The position numbers were made by a program, and so were the translations under genes. Below the pieces are notes generated by a model. It did not search any database, was not told the DNA's origin, and saw nothing but the letters and a program-made list of their open reading frames with translations. Positions 1 to 5,749 of a stretch of 5,775 nt of DNA are shown in pieces (positions within the stretch are counted from its first letter, which is position 1; each line of letters starts with the position of its first letter). The stretch lies in the NCBI GenBank assembly GCA_903837815.1, contig CAILWD010000703.1, positions 1-5,775 of the forward strand. Reading direction: 5' to 3'. The DNA comes from an uncultured Chloroflexota bacterium (GTDB lineage Bacteria; Chloroflexota; Anaerolineae; Anaerolineales; Villigracilaceae).

Positions 1-1367
1 AAGATTTCGCCGTTCTTGCGCAGGTAACGTTTTTCAACGTTGTAGTGCGGGCGCTTGCCTTCCATCAATTCGATGAACAGTTCCCTGTCTGCCTGCGCGT
101 CGGGCGGATAAACGTTGTCGCTGTCGTTGCGCTGTTTTAACTCATCTTCGCTGTAGCCAGACATCGCGCAAACCGCGGCGTTAACCGCCAGGATTTTCCC
201 TTCGAGAGACATGACCGCCATGCCAATCGCGGAGCTCTCGAAAGCGGCGCGGAAGCGCTGCTCCATCTGCTGGCGCTCGGCTTCGCGCTGCTGCAAGGCA
301 TCGGTCATCTGGTCGAACGAATGCGCCAGCGCGGTCAGTTCGCCCAATCCGCGCACGCCTGAAACGCGCGCGCTCAAATCGCCGTCCTGCACGCGCTTGA
401 CCACATCCAGCAAATTGTTCAGCGGATGCAGGAACATCGTCTCGCTGACCCACCACGCGATTGCAAACGCGAACGCGACCACCAATCCCAGCAAGCCCAG
501 CTTCCAGCGCAGGTTGGCGTAGGCTTGCGCGTACAACTCGCGCACTGGATATCCCAAATGAAGAATGGCGGAATTTCCCAGCGGGATGATCGTGTGCAGG
601 CGGGATATGCCATCGAAATCTGCACCTTCGACGACGGTTTCACCTGCTTGAAGGGAGCGGAACCAGTCCAACCCCGAGGCTGTCAGCCCGCCAACCGGCA
701 TTTTCTCCCCGCTGACGGTTCGCCACAACGCCGCGCCATCCGGCGCAAGCAAGGTGACAGACGCGCCGTCTGGCAACGAAATTTCGCTTTGCCAGATTTC
801 CATCCAGCGCGTCTCGAAGGTTGCGACAATAACGGTTTGGACTTTTCCATCCAGCGAAAGCGCCGGGTAGGACACGCTCACAAACGGCAGACCTGTGGAC
901 GGGTTCAGCCGGTACACGCCGGCAGACAAATCCAAAGTTTGGAGCGCGGACTGAAAATGCGACTGTAATGCGATGTTTCTGTCACCCTGCACCGGGTTGA
1001 CCGCGCAATAAATATTACCCTGCGCATCTGCCAATGCCAGGTTGACCGCGTCTGGAGCCAGCCGTTCATAGGCAAAACGCAGGGCGGTAAAAGTTTGCGC
1101 GCAATTGTTGGAGCCGCGTATGTCATTAAGGCGCACCAGGTCGGCGAATACCGCGCGCGTTTCAACGAGCAAATGGTCGAAGTCGCTCTGCGCATGGTCG
1201 ATAACGCGCACGCTCTCCAGTTCCCTTTCGTTGATGGTTTGTCGAAGATCGCTCCATGCCCCAAAGACCTGCACGCCCAAAGCCGGGATGACCACCAGCA
1301 ATACCAGCAGGAACAACCGCGCGCGCGCTGTGTTATAAAGCCTGATTTTCGGGGGTTGTAATGTCAT
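1..1367 (-). CDS. Membrane sensor protein with HAMP and PAS domains, 3' end outside window (probable sensor kinase or GGDEF-type signalling protein)
   Basis: Translating the minus strand by hand from ATG at 1367 gives 455 uninterrupted codons to the left edge, so the protein is incomplete at its C-terminus. Visible order: a basic N-terminus; TM1 at about residues 18-37 (LFLLVLLVVIPALGVQVFG); an extracytoplasmic region at about 38-286 that looks like a Cache-type ligand-binding domain; TM2 at about 288-306 (LGLLGLVVAFAFAIAWWV); a HAMP domain at about 307-360 with the conserved Pro315 and the ELTALAHSFDQM segment; a short Gln/Glu-rich coiled coil at about 358-375; then a PAS domain from about 372 (FESSAIGMAVMSLEGKILAVN, followed by GYSEDEL), ending as a PAC-like EKRYLRKNGEI. 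The start is supported by GGAG six bases upstream and an in-frame TGA further upstream. The output domain is not visible: histidine kinase, GGDEF/EAL and PP2C-type phosphatase all fit this architecture. It lies 97 bp after the solute-binding protein gene and is probably cotranscribed with it, which suggests related ligands. The sensor class is well supported; the signalling output is unknown. Confidence 0.88.
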   Translation of the reverse strand, partial: MTLQPPKIRLYNTARARLFLLVLLVVIPALGVQVFGAWSDLRQTINERELESVRVIDHAQSDFDHLLVETRAVFADLVRLNDIRGSNNCAQTFTALRFAYERLAPDAVNLALADAQGNIYCAVNPVQGDRNIALQSHFQSALQTLDLSAGVYRLNPSTGLPFVSVSYPALSLDGKVQTVIVATFETRWMEIWQSEISLPDGASVTLLAPDGAALWRTVSGEKMPVGGLTASGLDWFRSLQAGETVVEGADFDGISRLHTIIPLGNSAILHLGYPVRELYAQAYANLRWKLGLLGLVVAFAFAIAWWVSETMFLHPLNNLLDVVKRVQDGDLSARVSGVRGLGELTALAHSFDQMTDALQQREAERQQMEQRFRAAFESSAIGMAVMSLEGKILAVNAAVCAMSGYSEDELKQRNDSDNVYPPDAQADRELFIELMEGKRPHYNVEKRYLRKNGEI

Positions 1368-1373
1368 GGCGAA

Positions 1374-1377
1374 CTCC
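1374..1377 (-). promoter_or_regulatory. Ribosome binding site of the sensor gene
   Basis: On the minus strand GGAG is followed by six bases (TTCGCC) and then the ATG at 1367. Between the upstream in-frame TGA and this ATG the frame holds only TTG as an alternative start, so this site decides the start. Confidence 0.65.
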
Positions 1378-1397
1378 AACGTTTTTACTTTGGACTC

Positions 1398-1413
1398 GGA
1401 CAGCTTGCTGTCC
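1398..1413 (-). other. Small hairpin between the binding-protein and sensor genes
   Basis: GGACAGC and GCTGTCC form a perfect inverted repeat around a central TT (realistically a 6-bp stem with a 4-base loop). An alternative pairing exists between TTGGAC (1390-1395) and GTCCAA (1410-1415). On the transcribed strand it is followed by GAGTCCAAAGTAAAAACG, with no U-run, so it is not a standard intrinsic terminator. It might adjust expression between the two genes by partial termination or as an RNA processing or stability element; this is inference. Confidence 0.4.
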
Positions 1414-1460
1414 AAGTGATTTCATCAGCAGGCGGATGGATTCCAGAAGTTGCTGTCCAA
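1405..1460. repeat. 11-bp direct repeat, two copies 45 bp apart
   Basis: TTGCTGTCCAA occurs at 1405-1415 and again at 1450-1460, in the gap between the solute-binding protein stop and the sensor start. The first copy forms one arm of the small hairpin. Both copies lie in the continuation of the binding-protein reading frame after its stop codon (45 bp is 15 codons). Function unknown: it could be a pair of regulator half-sites or a remnant of coding sequence. Confidence 0.5.
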
Positions 1461-1464
1461 AGCA

Positions 1465-2814
1465 TTACTTATCCCATCTTCCCTGCATCAGCGGCGCGGC
1501 ATCCTGCGCGGCTTGCGCAAGCGCGTCGGCGGCAGAGGCTTCATTGTTCCAGACCTTTTCGATGGCTGGGCGAATGGCATTATCCAGAATTTCCGCATAA
1601 TTCCGCAGGTAATATGATGGAATGGGCGTGGAATAATTCAGAACATAATCGGTGAACGCCGGCTGCGACTCGAGCGGGTGGGCGCGGTTATCGAGCCATG
1701 TTTTCATTTTATCCGGTTCGGTGTAATAGGCTTTTTGAAGCGGCATCCACAGCCCGCGCGCGAACAAATCCACGGCTTGCGGGTTGTTGTGGAATTTATA
1801 GAAACGGATGGCGGCGTCCTTGTTATGTGTGTCGGCAAAGATGACCGTCGGCGAGCCCAGCACCACTGTCACCGGGGATTTGAACTTCGGCAGGACAGCC
1901 ACCCCGAAGTTCAAATCCTGCAGAGAGGCATAGTCGAGCAGACTCCATTGCCCGGAAATGTGCATGGCAAGGTTGCCAGTTTGGAACATCGTCACGTAGC
2001 CCGGCAGGTTTTTGTCCTGCGCCGGCGTGGGCGCGACGTGTTCCACCCACATCAAATCGGCGAGCGACTGGATTGCCTCGACGGCTTGCGGCGAATCGAG
2101 CAATAATTTCGTGCCGTCGTTATTAACCACCTGCCCGCCGTTGCTGAAAATGAAGGGATAGAACGTCCAGCCTTCGTGGATTTTATCGAACGCCGCGCCG
2201 TAGGCGGCGATCTTTTCGGCGTCGAACCCTTCGTCGGCGGGATGTTTGCCGTCGGCGTCCATCGTTAATTTTTTGGCGGCATCCACGAACTCAGCCCAGG
2301 TCCATGCTTTGGCTGGGTCGGCGGGCGGATAGGGGACGCCGGCTTTGTCGAACAAATCCTTGTTGTAGAAAAGGAGCGATACTTCGACGGCGGTGTTCAG
2401 ACCGGCGATGCGTCCGTTTCCGAAGTAATAACGGGTCTCCGGCAATGCCGATGAAAGCAATGGGTCGGTTTCGATCAACTCGGTCAGGTCGAGAATTTTG
2501 CCTTCCTGCGCCCAGAGCGGAGCCTGCAAACTTGGGAAATATCCCACATCCGGCATCTGTCCCTGTTTCTCCATTGCGGTAATCCGCGCCAGATAATCCT
2601 CATATGAAATTTGAATGGCTTCCACATCGATGTCGGGGTTTTGTTTCTCGAACTCCGCCACCATGCCCTCGATGGCGACTCTTTCCATCTCCGATCCCCA
2701 ATAGGTGAATTTGAGATGGGTCACATTTGGGGGTGGAGTCGCCGTTGGCTGGCAGGCTGCCAGGAGTAATAAGATGGAGGCTGTCAATGATAAGAGGGAA
2801 ATTTTGAAGCGCAT
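1465..2814 (-). CDS. ABC-type extracellular solute-binding lipoprotein, family 1 (sugar type)
   Basis: A 449-residue protein, the usual size for family 1 (SBP_bac_1, carbohydrate-type) binding proteins. It begins with a lipoprotein signal peptide: MRFK, a hydrophobic stretch to residue 20, and lipobox LAAC with Cys21 as the predicted lipidated residue, then a Pro/Thr linker (QPTATPPP). Family hallmarks in order: YWGSEMER near 39-46; PDVGYFPS near 88-95; LDLTELI near 108-114; LLFYNKDLFDKAGVPYP at about 147-163; TWAEFVDAAKKL at about 172-183; FIFSNGGQ near 221-228; FQTGNLAMHISGQWSL near 277-292; FGVAVLPKF near 303-311. It would be membrane-anchored, capture a sugar or similar solute and deliver it to a permease or a sensor. 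An in-frame ATG 21 codons upstream exists but is rejected: the ATG at 2814 has a near-perfect AGGAGG and opens directly into the signal peptide. No permease or ATPase gene is visible; the next gene is a membrane sensor. Family assignment is secure; the ligand is unknown. Confidence 0.93.
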   Translation of the reverse strand: MRFKISLLSLTASILLLLAACQPTATPPPNVTHLKFTYWGSEMERVAIEGMVAEFEKQNPDIDVEAIQISYEDYLARITAMEKQGQMPDVGYFPSLQAPLWAQEGKILDLTELIETDPLLSSALPETRYYFGNGRIAGLNTAVEVSLLFYNKDLFDKAGVPYPPADPAKAWTWAEFVDAAKKLTMDADGKHPADEGFDAEKIAAYGAAFDKIHEGWTFYPFIFSNGGQVVNNDGTKLLLDSPQAVEAIQSLADLMWVEHVAPTPAQDKNLPGYVTMFQTGNLAMHISGQWSLLDYASLQDLNFGVAVLPKFKSPVTVVLGSPTVIFADTHNKDAAIRFYKFHNNPQAVDLFARGLWMPLQKAYYTEPDKMKTWLDNRAHPLESQPAFTDYVLNYSTPIPSYYLRNYAEILDNAIRPAIEKVWNNEASAADALAQAAQDAAPLMQGRWDK

Positions 2815-2819
2815 GCAGG

Positions 2820-2825
2820 CCTCCT
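2820..2825 (-). promoter_or_regulatory. Strong ribosome binding site of the solute-binding protein gene
   Basis: On the minus strand the sequence is AGGAGG, five bases (CCTGC), then ATG at 2814. It fixes the start at the signal-peptide methionine rather than the longer in-frame possibility at 2877. Confidence 0.85.
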
Positions 2826-2834
2826 GAGATGGAT

Positions 2835-2843
2835 ATTGTAGCA
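2835..2843 (-). promoter_or_regulatory. Candidate extended -10 promoter for the solute-binding protein gene
   Basis: The minus strand reads TGCTACAAT, matching the extended -10 pattern TGnTAnAAT. No good -35 is seen at 17-18 bp (TTAGGT is the nearest), which an extended -10 can tolerate. The predicted start, about 7 bases downstream, would leave a very short leader that almost abuts the Shine-Dalgarno. Prediction by eye only. Confidence 0.45.
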
Positions 2844-2905
2844 AACAAGACGGATGCCACCTAACGCCGCGCGTCACCAGATGCCTGGATAATCGTCACG
2901 TTTGT

Positions 2906-2933
2906 ATTTTACCCATCATAAGGGAAAACCCAA
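2906..2933 (-). promoter_or_regulatory. Second, weaker promoter candidate upstream of the solute-binding protein gene
   Basis: The minus strand carries TTGGGT, 16 bases, then TAAAAT. The -10 box is good and the -35 partial. It sits immediately after the GNAT terminator hairpin, in the right place to start a new transcription unit. By-eye match only; the extended -10 nearer the gene is an alternative. Confidence 0.25.
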
Positions 2934-2963
2934 CCAGCCTTCCCCGTCATTGGGGGAGGCTGG
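2934..2963 (-). terminator. GC-rich hairpin downstream of the GNAT gene, probable terminator
   Basis: Left arm CCAGCCTTCCCC (2934-2945) and right arm GGGGGAGGCTGG (2952-2963) pair over 12 bp with one G-T wobble, loop of 6 bases. On the transcribed strand the stem is followed by TTGGGTTTTCCC, a weak U-tract. It lies about 20 bp after the GNAT stop codon. Terminator or mRNA 3'-end stabiliser is the natural reading, but the hairpin is also part of the repeated module described separately. Confidence 0.6.
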
Positions 2964-2964
2964 C

Positions 2965-2982
2965 ACTGGTCAAGTGGACAGG
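2965..2982. repeat. 18-bp repeat, copy 1 (downstream side of the GNAT gene)
   Basis: ACTGGTCAAGTGGACAGG is identical to the sequence at 3981-3998 and in the same orientation. This copy ends one base short of the GNAT stop codon and directly adjoins the hairpin at 2934-2963. An exact 18-bp match is not expected by chance in a window this small. It probably belongs to a dispersed intergenic repeat family of this genome; that extension is inference. Confidence 0.8.
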
Positions 2983-2983
2983 T

Positions 2984-3913
2984 CTACCACTCCTTGAGCC
3001 AGGCTTCATTCAAGTCATATTCCGTAAAGCCCATTGCGGCGTACAAATTGCCAGCCCGCTCCGAGTAAGAACTGACTGCGCAGAGCGTGGCTCCCAAGTC
3101 ACAGACGCGGCGCAAGCCTTCCGCCATGAGCGCCCTGCCGAGTCCTTTTCGCTGGTGGTCGGGGTGCGTGCCGACAGGTTCAAAGGCGGCGGTGCGGGTT
3201 ACGTCGTCGAACCAAAGGGTCACGAAGGCGGCAAACTCTCCATTTGGGGCAACGGCAACCAGGTCAAGATCGCGGCGGTAGAGCGGAGCGCGTTGGACGT
3301 TGCGATACCAGTTCCAGCCCTGGTATTTTTCATCAGGTTCGTCGGGATGGAAAGCCTTCCACGAGAGCCAACTGCGTTTGGGATGTTCATCCACATCGCC
3401 GAGCGCGCGGATGGCGTACCCCTCTGCGGGTTGAAAATCAGGGATGGGGTCACGCATGTCGCGGCGGCGTTGTTGTTCGGGAAGCCACTTGCTTTTGGAA
3501 TATCCGCGACGGATGAGCAAATCCTGCCGCAGGGGATCGCTGGCGTGCGCCCACAACACAAGCCGCTGACAGCATTCGGACTGGGTGGTGGCGAATTGAG
3601 TCTCTGCCACCGACATCATTTCCACTTCGAGTTCGGGCGAGCGGAAGTTGGGGTGGATTTCTAAAAATGCTTCGCCTGTGCCGTCGGGGTGCAACGCCGC
3701 CGCCAGTTTGCCGTCGGTGGTTTCCCACAAAAAGACGGCGGCTTCGAGATTGAATTTGAAAATATTCTCGTTGACGTGCCAGCGCCAATAATCCCAGCGA
3801 AAAACAGGCCACGAAAATTCATGACGATGGTTCAGCAGGAAGACCTCGCGCAAAAACTGGCGGATTTTCCACTGGTCGTTGTCATGCTTGTATTTTCGCT
3901 GGATGAGTTTCAT
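2984..3913 (-). CDS. GNAT-family N-acetyltransferase, probable tandem GNAT protein
   Basis: A 309-residue soluble protein with no signal peptide or membrane segment. The C-terminal half, from about residue 165, is a clear GNAT domain: strand FAAFVTLWFDDVTRTAAFEPV (about 227-247, continuous), the acetyl-CoA pyrophosphate-binding motif HQRKGLGRAL (253-262, Q-x-x-G-x-G core), and the late motif ERAGNLYAAMGF (285-296). Such enzymes transfer an acetyl group from acetyl-CoA to an amine; the substrate cannot be read from sequence. The first 160 residues are long enough for a second GNAT fold (LAAALHPDGTGEAFLEIHP resembles its central strands, and RRGYSKSKW at 135-143 its end) but lack the Q-x-x-G-x-G loop, so that half is probably non-catalytic. 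Start: ATG at 3913 has AGGAG six bases upstream. It stands alone between hairpins, so its role is not hinted at by neighbours. The family is certain; the specific function is unknown. Confidence 0.9.
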   Translation of the reverse strand: MKLIQRKYKHDNDQWKIRQFLREVFLLNHRHEFSWPVFRWDYWRWHVNENIFKFNLEAAVFLWETTDGKLAAALHPDGTGEAFLEIHPNFRSPELEVEMMSVAETQFATTQSECCQRLVLWAHASDPLRQDLLIRRGYSKSKWLPEQQRRRDMRDPIPDFQPAEGYAIRALGDVDEHPKRSWLSWKAFHPDEPDEKYQGWNWYRNVQRAPLYRRDLDLVAVAPNGEFAAFVTLWFDDVTRTAAFEPVGTHPDHQRKGLGRALMAEGLRRVCDLGATLCAVSSYSERAGNLYAAMGFTEYDLNEAWLKEW

Positions 3914-3919
3914 ATTTTT

Positions 3920-3924
3920 CTCCT
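3920..3924 (-). promoter_or_regulatory. Ribosome binding site of the GNAT gene
   Basis: The minus strand reads AGGAG, six A/T bases (AAAAAT), then ATG at 3913. Good spacing, and it supports this start. No convincing promoter was found between it and the terminator at 3950-3975; the gap is only about 25 bp, so the gene may depend on readthrough. Confidence 0.75.
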
Positions 3925-3949
3925 ATGGCAAGGATAGCCCGCTTTAATC

Positions 3950-3975
3950 AAAAACTCCCCCGCCCTGGGGGGAGT
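3950..3975 (-). terminator. Intrinsic terminator downstream of the nuoF unit
   Basis: ACTCCCCC (3954-3961) pairs perfectly with GGGGGAGT (3968-3975) across a 6-base loop. On the transcribed minus strand the stem is followed by TTTTT and then GATT, the classic hairpin plus U-tract arrangement. It would end transcripts coming from nuoF just before the GNAT gene, and forms part of the second repeat-plus-hairpin module. Confidence 0.7.
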
Positions 3976-3980
3976 GAAAG

Positions 3981-3998
3981 ACTGGTCAAGTGGACAGG
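3981..3998. repeat. 18-bp repeat, copy 2 (upstream side of the GNAT gene)
   Basis: Identical 18-mer to 2965-2982, same orientation, about 1 kb away, with the GNAT gene in between. As with the other copy, a C/G-rich hairpin lies next to it on the low-coordinate side (here 3954-3975, 5 bases further off). The 18-mer contains a weak, imperfect dyad (GTC...GAC). Confidence 0.8.
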
Positions 3999-4011
3999 CC
4001 GTATTAGAGAT

Positions 4012-4048
4012 CAAAAGGGTTTGCCCGTCTTTAAGGCAAACCCTTTTG
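4012..4048 (-). terminator. Perfect 14-bp stem hairpin after nuoF
   Basis: CAAAAGGGTTTGCC (4012-4025) and GGCAAACCCTTTTG (4035-4048) are exact reverse complements around a 9-base loop. The stem carries TTTT at the end of its 3' arm on either strand, so it could act in both directions, but no extra U-run follows on the minus strand. It lies about 43 bp after the nuoF stop codon. Probable transcript 3'-end or terminator structure, backed up by the second hairpin at 3950-3975. Confidence 0.7.
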
Positions 4049-4069
4049 CTGAAACAAGTCTATGACATA

Positions 4070-4078
4070 TTTTTTTTT
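4070..4078. other. Run of nine T (A-run on the transcribed strand) just after nuoF
   Basis: Nine consecutive T on the plus strand, read as nine A in the nuoF transcript, 12 bases past its stop codon. It is not a terminator U-tract in the nuoF direction. For transcription in the plus direction it would follow the 4012-4048 hairpin, but 21 bases away, too far for a standard terminator. Confidence 0.5.
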
Positions 4079-4090
4079 ACGACAGAGAGA

Positions 4091-5749
4091 TCACCACGCC
4101 GGCGCTGTTTCCAGTTCCATTGGACAAACGCCTGTTGGGCATGAACCATTTCGGATATGAGCCTCAACTTCGGTCCTGAAATGCTTGAGCATGTCGCGGA
4201 TGGGTACCGCGGCAGTTTGGCCCAAGCCGCAGTTTGACGTCCGTTCCATCTCGACCGTCAAAGCAAACAGCGTATCCAGGTCTTCGAGGTTACCCTGTCC
4301 CTGTGTGAGGCGGTCTACAATCTCATAGGCGCGCTGGTTTCCAACACGGCAGGGCGTGCATTTGCCGCAGGATTCAAAACGGAAGAACTGCAACAAGACC
4401 TTGACGAGATCGACAATGCAGGTATGCTGGTCGCAAATCAACAGAGCGCCAGAGCCAAGCGAAACGCCAGCCTTGCGGAAGGACTCGAAGTCCATGGGCG
4501 TATCCTGCAATGCCGCGGGGATGACAGATCCGCTGCTTCCGCCTGTTTGGGCGAGTTTGAGCACGCTACCCGGCCTCATACCTTTGGCGTAAATATTGAT
4601 GACTTCGCGCAGGGTGATGCCCATCGGCACTTCGATCACACCGCTGAAATTCACATTGCCCATGATAGTATAGACTTTCGTGCCAGGGCTGGAGGGCGTG
4701 CCCAGAGATTTGTACCACTCTGCTCCGTTGCGAATGATCGCGGGGACATTCGCCAGCGTCTCTACATTGTTCACAAGGGTGGGTTTATCCCACAGGCCGT
4801 TTGTAACAGGGTATGGAGGCCTGGAACGCGGTTCTCCGCGTTTGCCTTCGATGGATTCGATCAACGCCGTCTCTTCTCCACAAACATAGGCGCCCGCACC
4901 TGCATGGAGGTGCAGGTGGAAGTTGAAATTCCCGCCCAAAATGTTGTTGCCGAGAAGACCAAATTCCTCCGCTTGAGCAATCGCCTTTTCAAGGCGCTGG
5001 TAGGCAAGCCCATATTCGCCGCGGATATAGATAAAGCCTTCGTCCGCGCCAACCGCATACGCCGCAATGGCCATCGCCTCGATGATCTGATGCGGATCAC
5101 CCTCCAGCACAATACGATCCTTGAATGTGCCGGGTTCGCTCTCGTCTGCATTGCAGACAACGTACTTCTTTTCACCGTTTGCTGCGCGCACAAACTGCCA
5201 TTTGCGCCCTGTGGGGAAACCCGCGCCACCGCGTCCCTGCAGACCCGATTTCTCGATTGCGAAAACGACATCTTCAGGCTTCATCTCGTTCAACGCCTTG
5301 CCCAGGGCTTCATACCCATTGGCAGCAATAAATTCCTCGATACTTTCCGGGTCGATACGCCCCGCCCGCTCCAATACAACACGCTGTTCGGCGGGGTTGT
5401 AACCTTTGTGGCCGCGAAGCCAGCCGATCTGCCCGGTCAACAGTTTGGGTGGAGCCAGCAAGTCGTTTACAACACGTCCCTTGTAGAGATGCTCTTCCAC
5501 CAGGTAACGGCCATCCGACGGTTTGACGGGGCCATACACGGAGGCATCCGGATGCACAATGACCATCGGCAAAATATTAGAATGCTGGACATCATACATC
5601 GTGGAGACGTCAATTGTGCTAACAATCACTTCGTCCTGCAGGTTATAAGACTCAACAGCCTCGTTCAGGTTGCGAAGGAGATCAACTGCTCCCAATCGGA
5701 GGCTTTCAGGGTCGTTGGAGACCAGTATCATGCTGCGTTTGATTTTCAT
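4091..5749 (-). CDS. nuoF: NADH-oxidising flavoprotein, NuoF / HndC / HydB family (51-kDa-type subunit)
   Basis: 552 residues. It belongs to the FMN and [4Fe-4S] subunit that takes electrons from NADH in complex I and in NAD-linked hydrogenases and formate dehydrogenases. Domains: residues 1-100, a thioredoxin-like domain of the kind that carries a [2Fe-2S] cluster in HndC/HydB, here without any cysteine; about 130-340, the FMN/NADH domain with glycine-rich GRGGAGFPTGRKW (172-184), NADESEPGTFKDR (200-212), IRGEYG (242-247) and GAGAYVCGEETALIESIEG (284-302); about 355-410, the SLBB region (KVYTIMGNVNFSGVIEVPMG); about 440-530, the [4Fe-4S] domain with SCGKCTPCRVG (Cys461, 464, 467) and NCGLG (Cys507). 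All four ligands are present. The tail ends in CPTGVCP (537-543), the point where HndC/HydB proteins usually run on into a two-cluster ferredoxin domain that is absent here. Start ATG at 5749 has AGGA seven bases upstream, and upstream sequence suggests an operon partner beyond the edge. A hydrogenase or dehydrogenase subunit is more likely than classical complex I, but partners are not visible. Confidence 0.95.
   Translation of the reverse strand: MKIKRSMILVSNDPESLRLGAVDLLRNLNEAVESYNLQDEVIVSTIDVSTMYDVQHSNILPMVIVHPDASVYGPVKPSDGRYLVEEHLYKGRVVNDLLAPPKLLTGQIGWLRGHKGYNPAEQRVVLERAGRIDPESIEEFIAANGYEALGKALNEMKPEDVVFAIEKSGLQGRGGAGFPTGRKWQFVRAANGEKKYVVCNADESEPGTFKDRIVLEGDPHQIIEAMAIAAYAVGADEGFIYIRGEYGLAYQRLEKAIAQAEEFGLLGNNILGGNFNFHLHLHAGAGAYVCGEETALIESIEGKRGEPRSRPPYPVTNGLWDKPTLVNNVETLANVPAIIRNGAEWYKSLGTPSSPGTKVYTIMGNVNFSGVIEVPMGITLREVINIYAKGMRPGSVLKLAQTGGSSGSVIPAALQDTPMDFESFRKAGVSLGSGALLICDQHTCIVDLVKVLLQFFRFESCGKCTPCRVGNQRAYEIVDRLTQGQGNLEDLDTLFALTVEMERTSNCGLGQTAAVPIRDMLKHFRTEVEAHIRNGSCPTGVCPMELETAPAW

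Noticed and set aside
426..968. 180-codon plus-strand open frame
   Set aside because: It lies wholly opposite the sensor gene, whose minus-strand translation has clear TM, HAMP and PAS signatures. The plus-strand product is rich in Arg/Gln and low in recognisable motifs, as expected for an antisense shadow in GC-rich DNA.
1333..1425. Possible 30-residue small ORF between binding protein and sensor
   Set aside because: An ATG at 1425 opens a short frame, but there is no Shine-Dalgarno before it and no recognisable motif. It is kept only as an observation about the post-stop frame.
2815..2877. Longer start for the solute-binding protein at 2877
   Set aside because: It adds 21 residues ahead of a typical lipoprotein signal peptide, would read through the AGGAGG, and overlaps the extended -10 candidate.
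3155..3664. 169-codon plus-strand open frame
   Set aside because: It is antisense to the GNAT domain, including its diagnostic acetyl-CoA loop. No recognisable protein features of its own.
2965..3998. The two 18-bp repeats as a CRISPR array or as target-site duplications of a transposon
   Set aside because: There are only two copies about 1 kb apart with a normal gene between them. No spacers, no transposase, no terminal inverted repeats at the element ends, and 18 bp with attached hairpins is unlike a usual target-site duplication.
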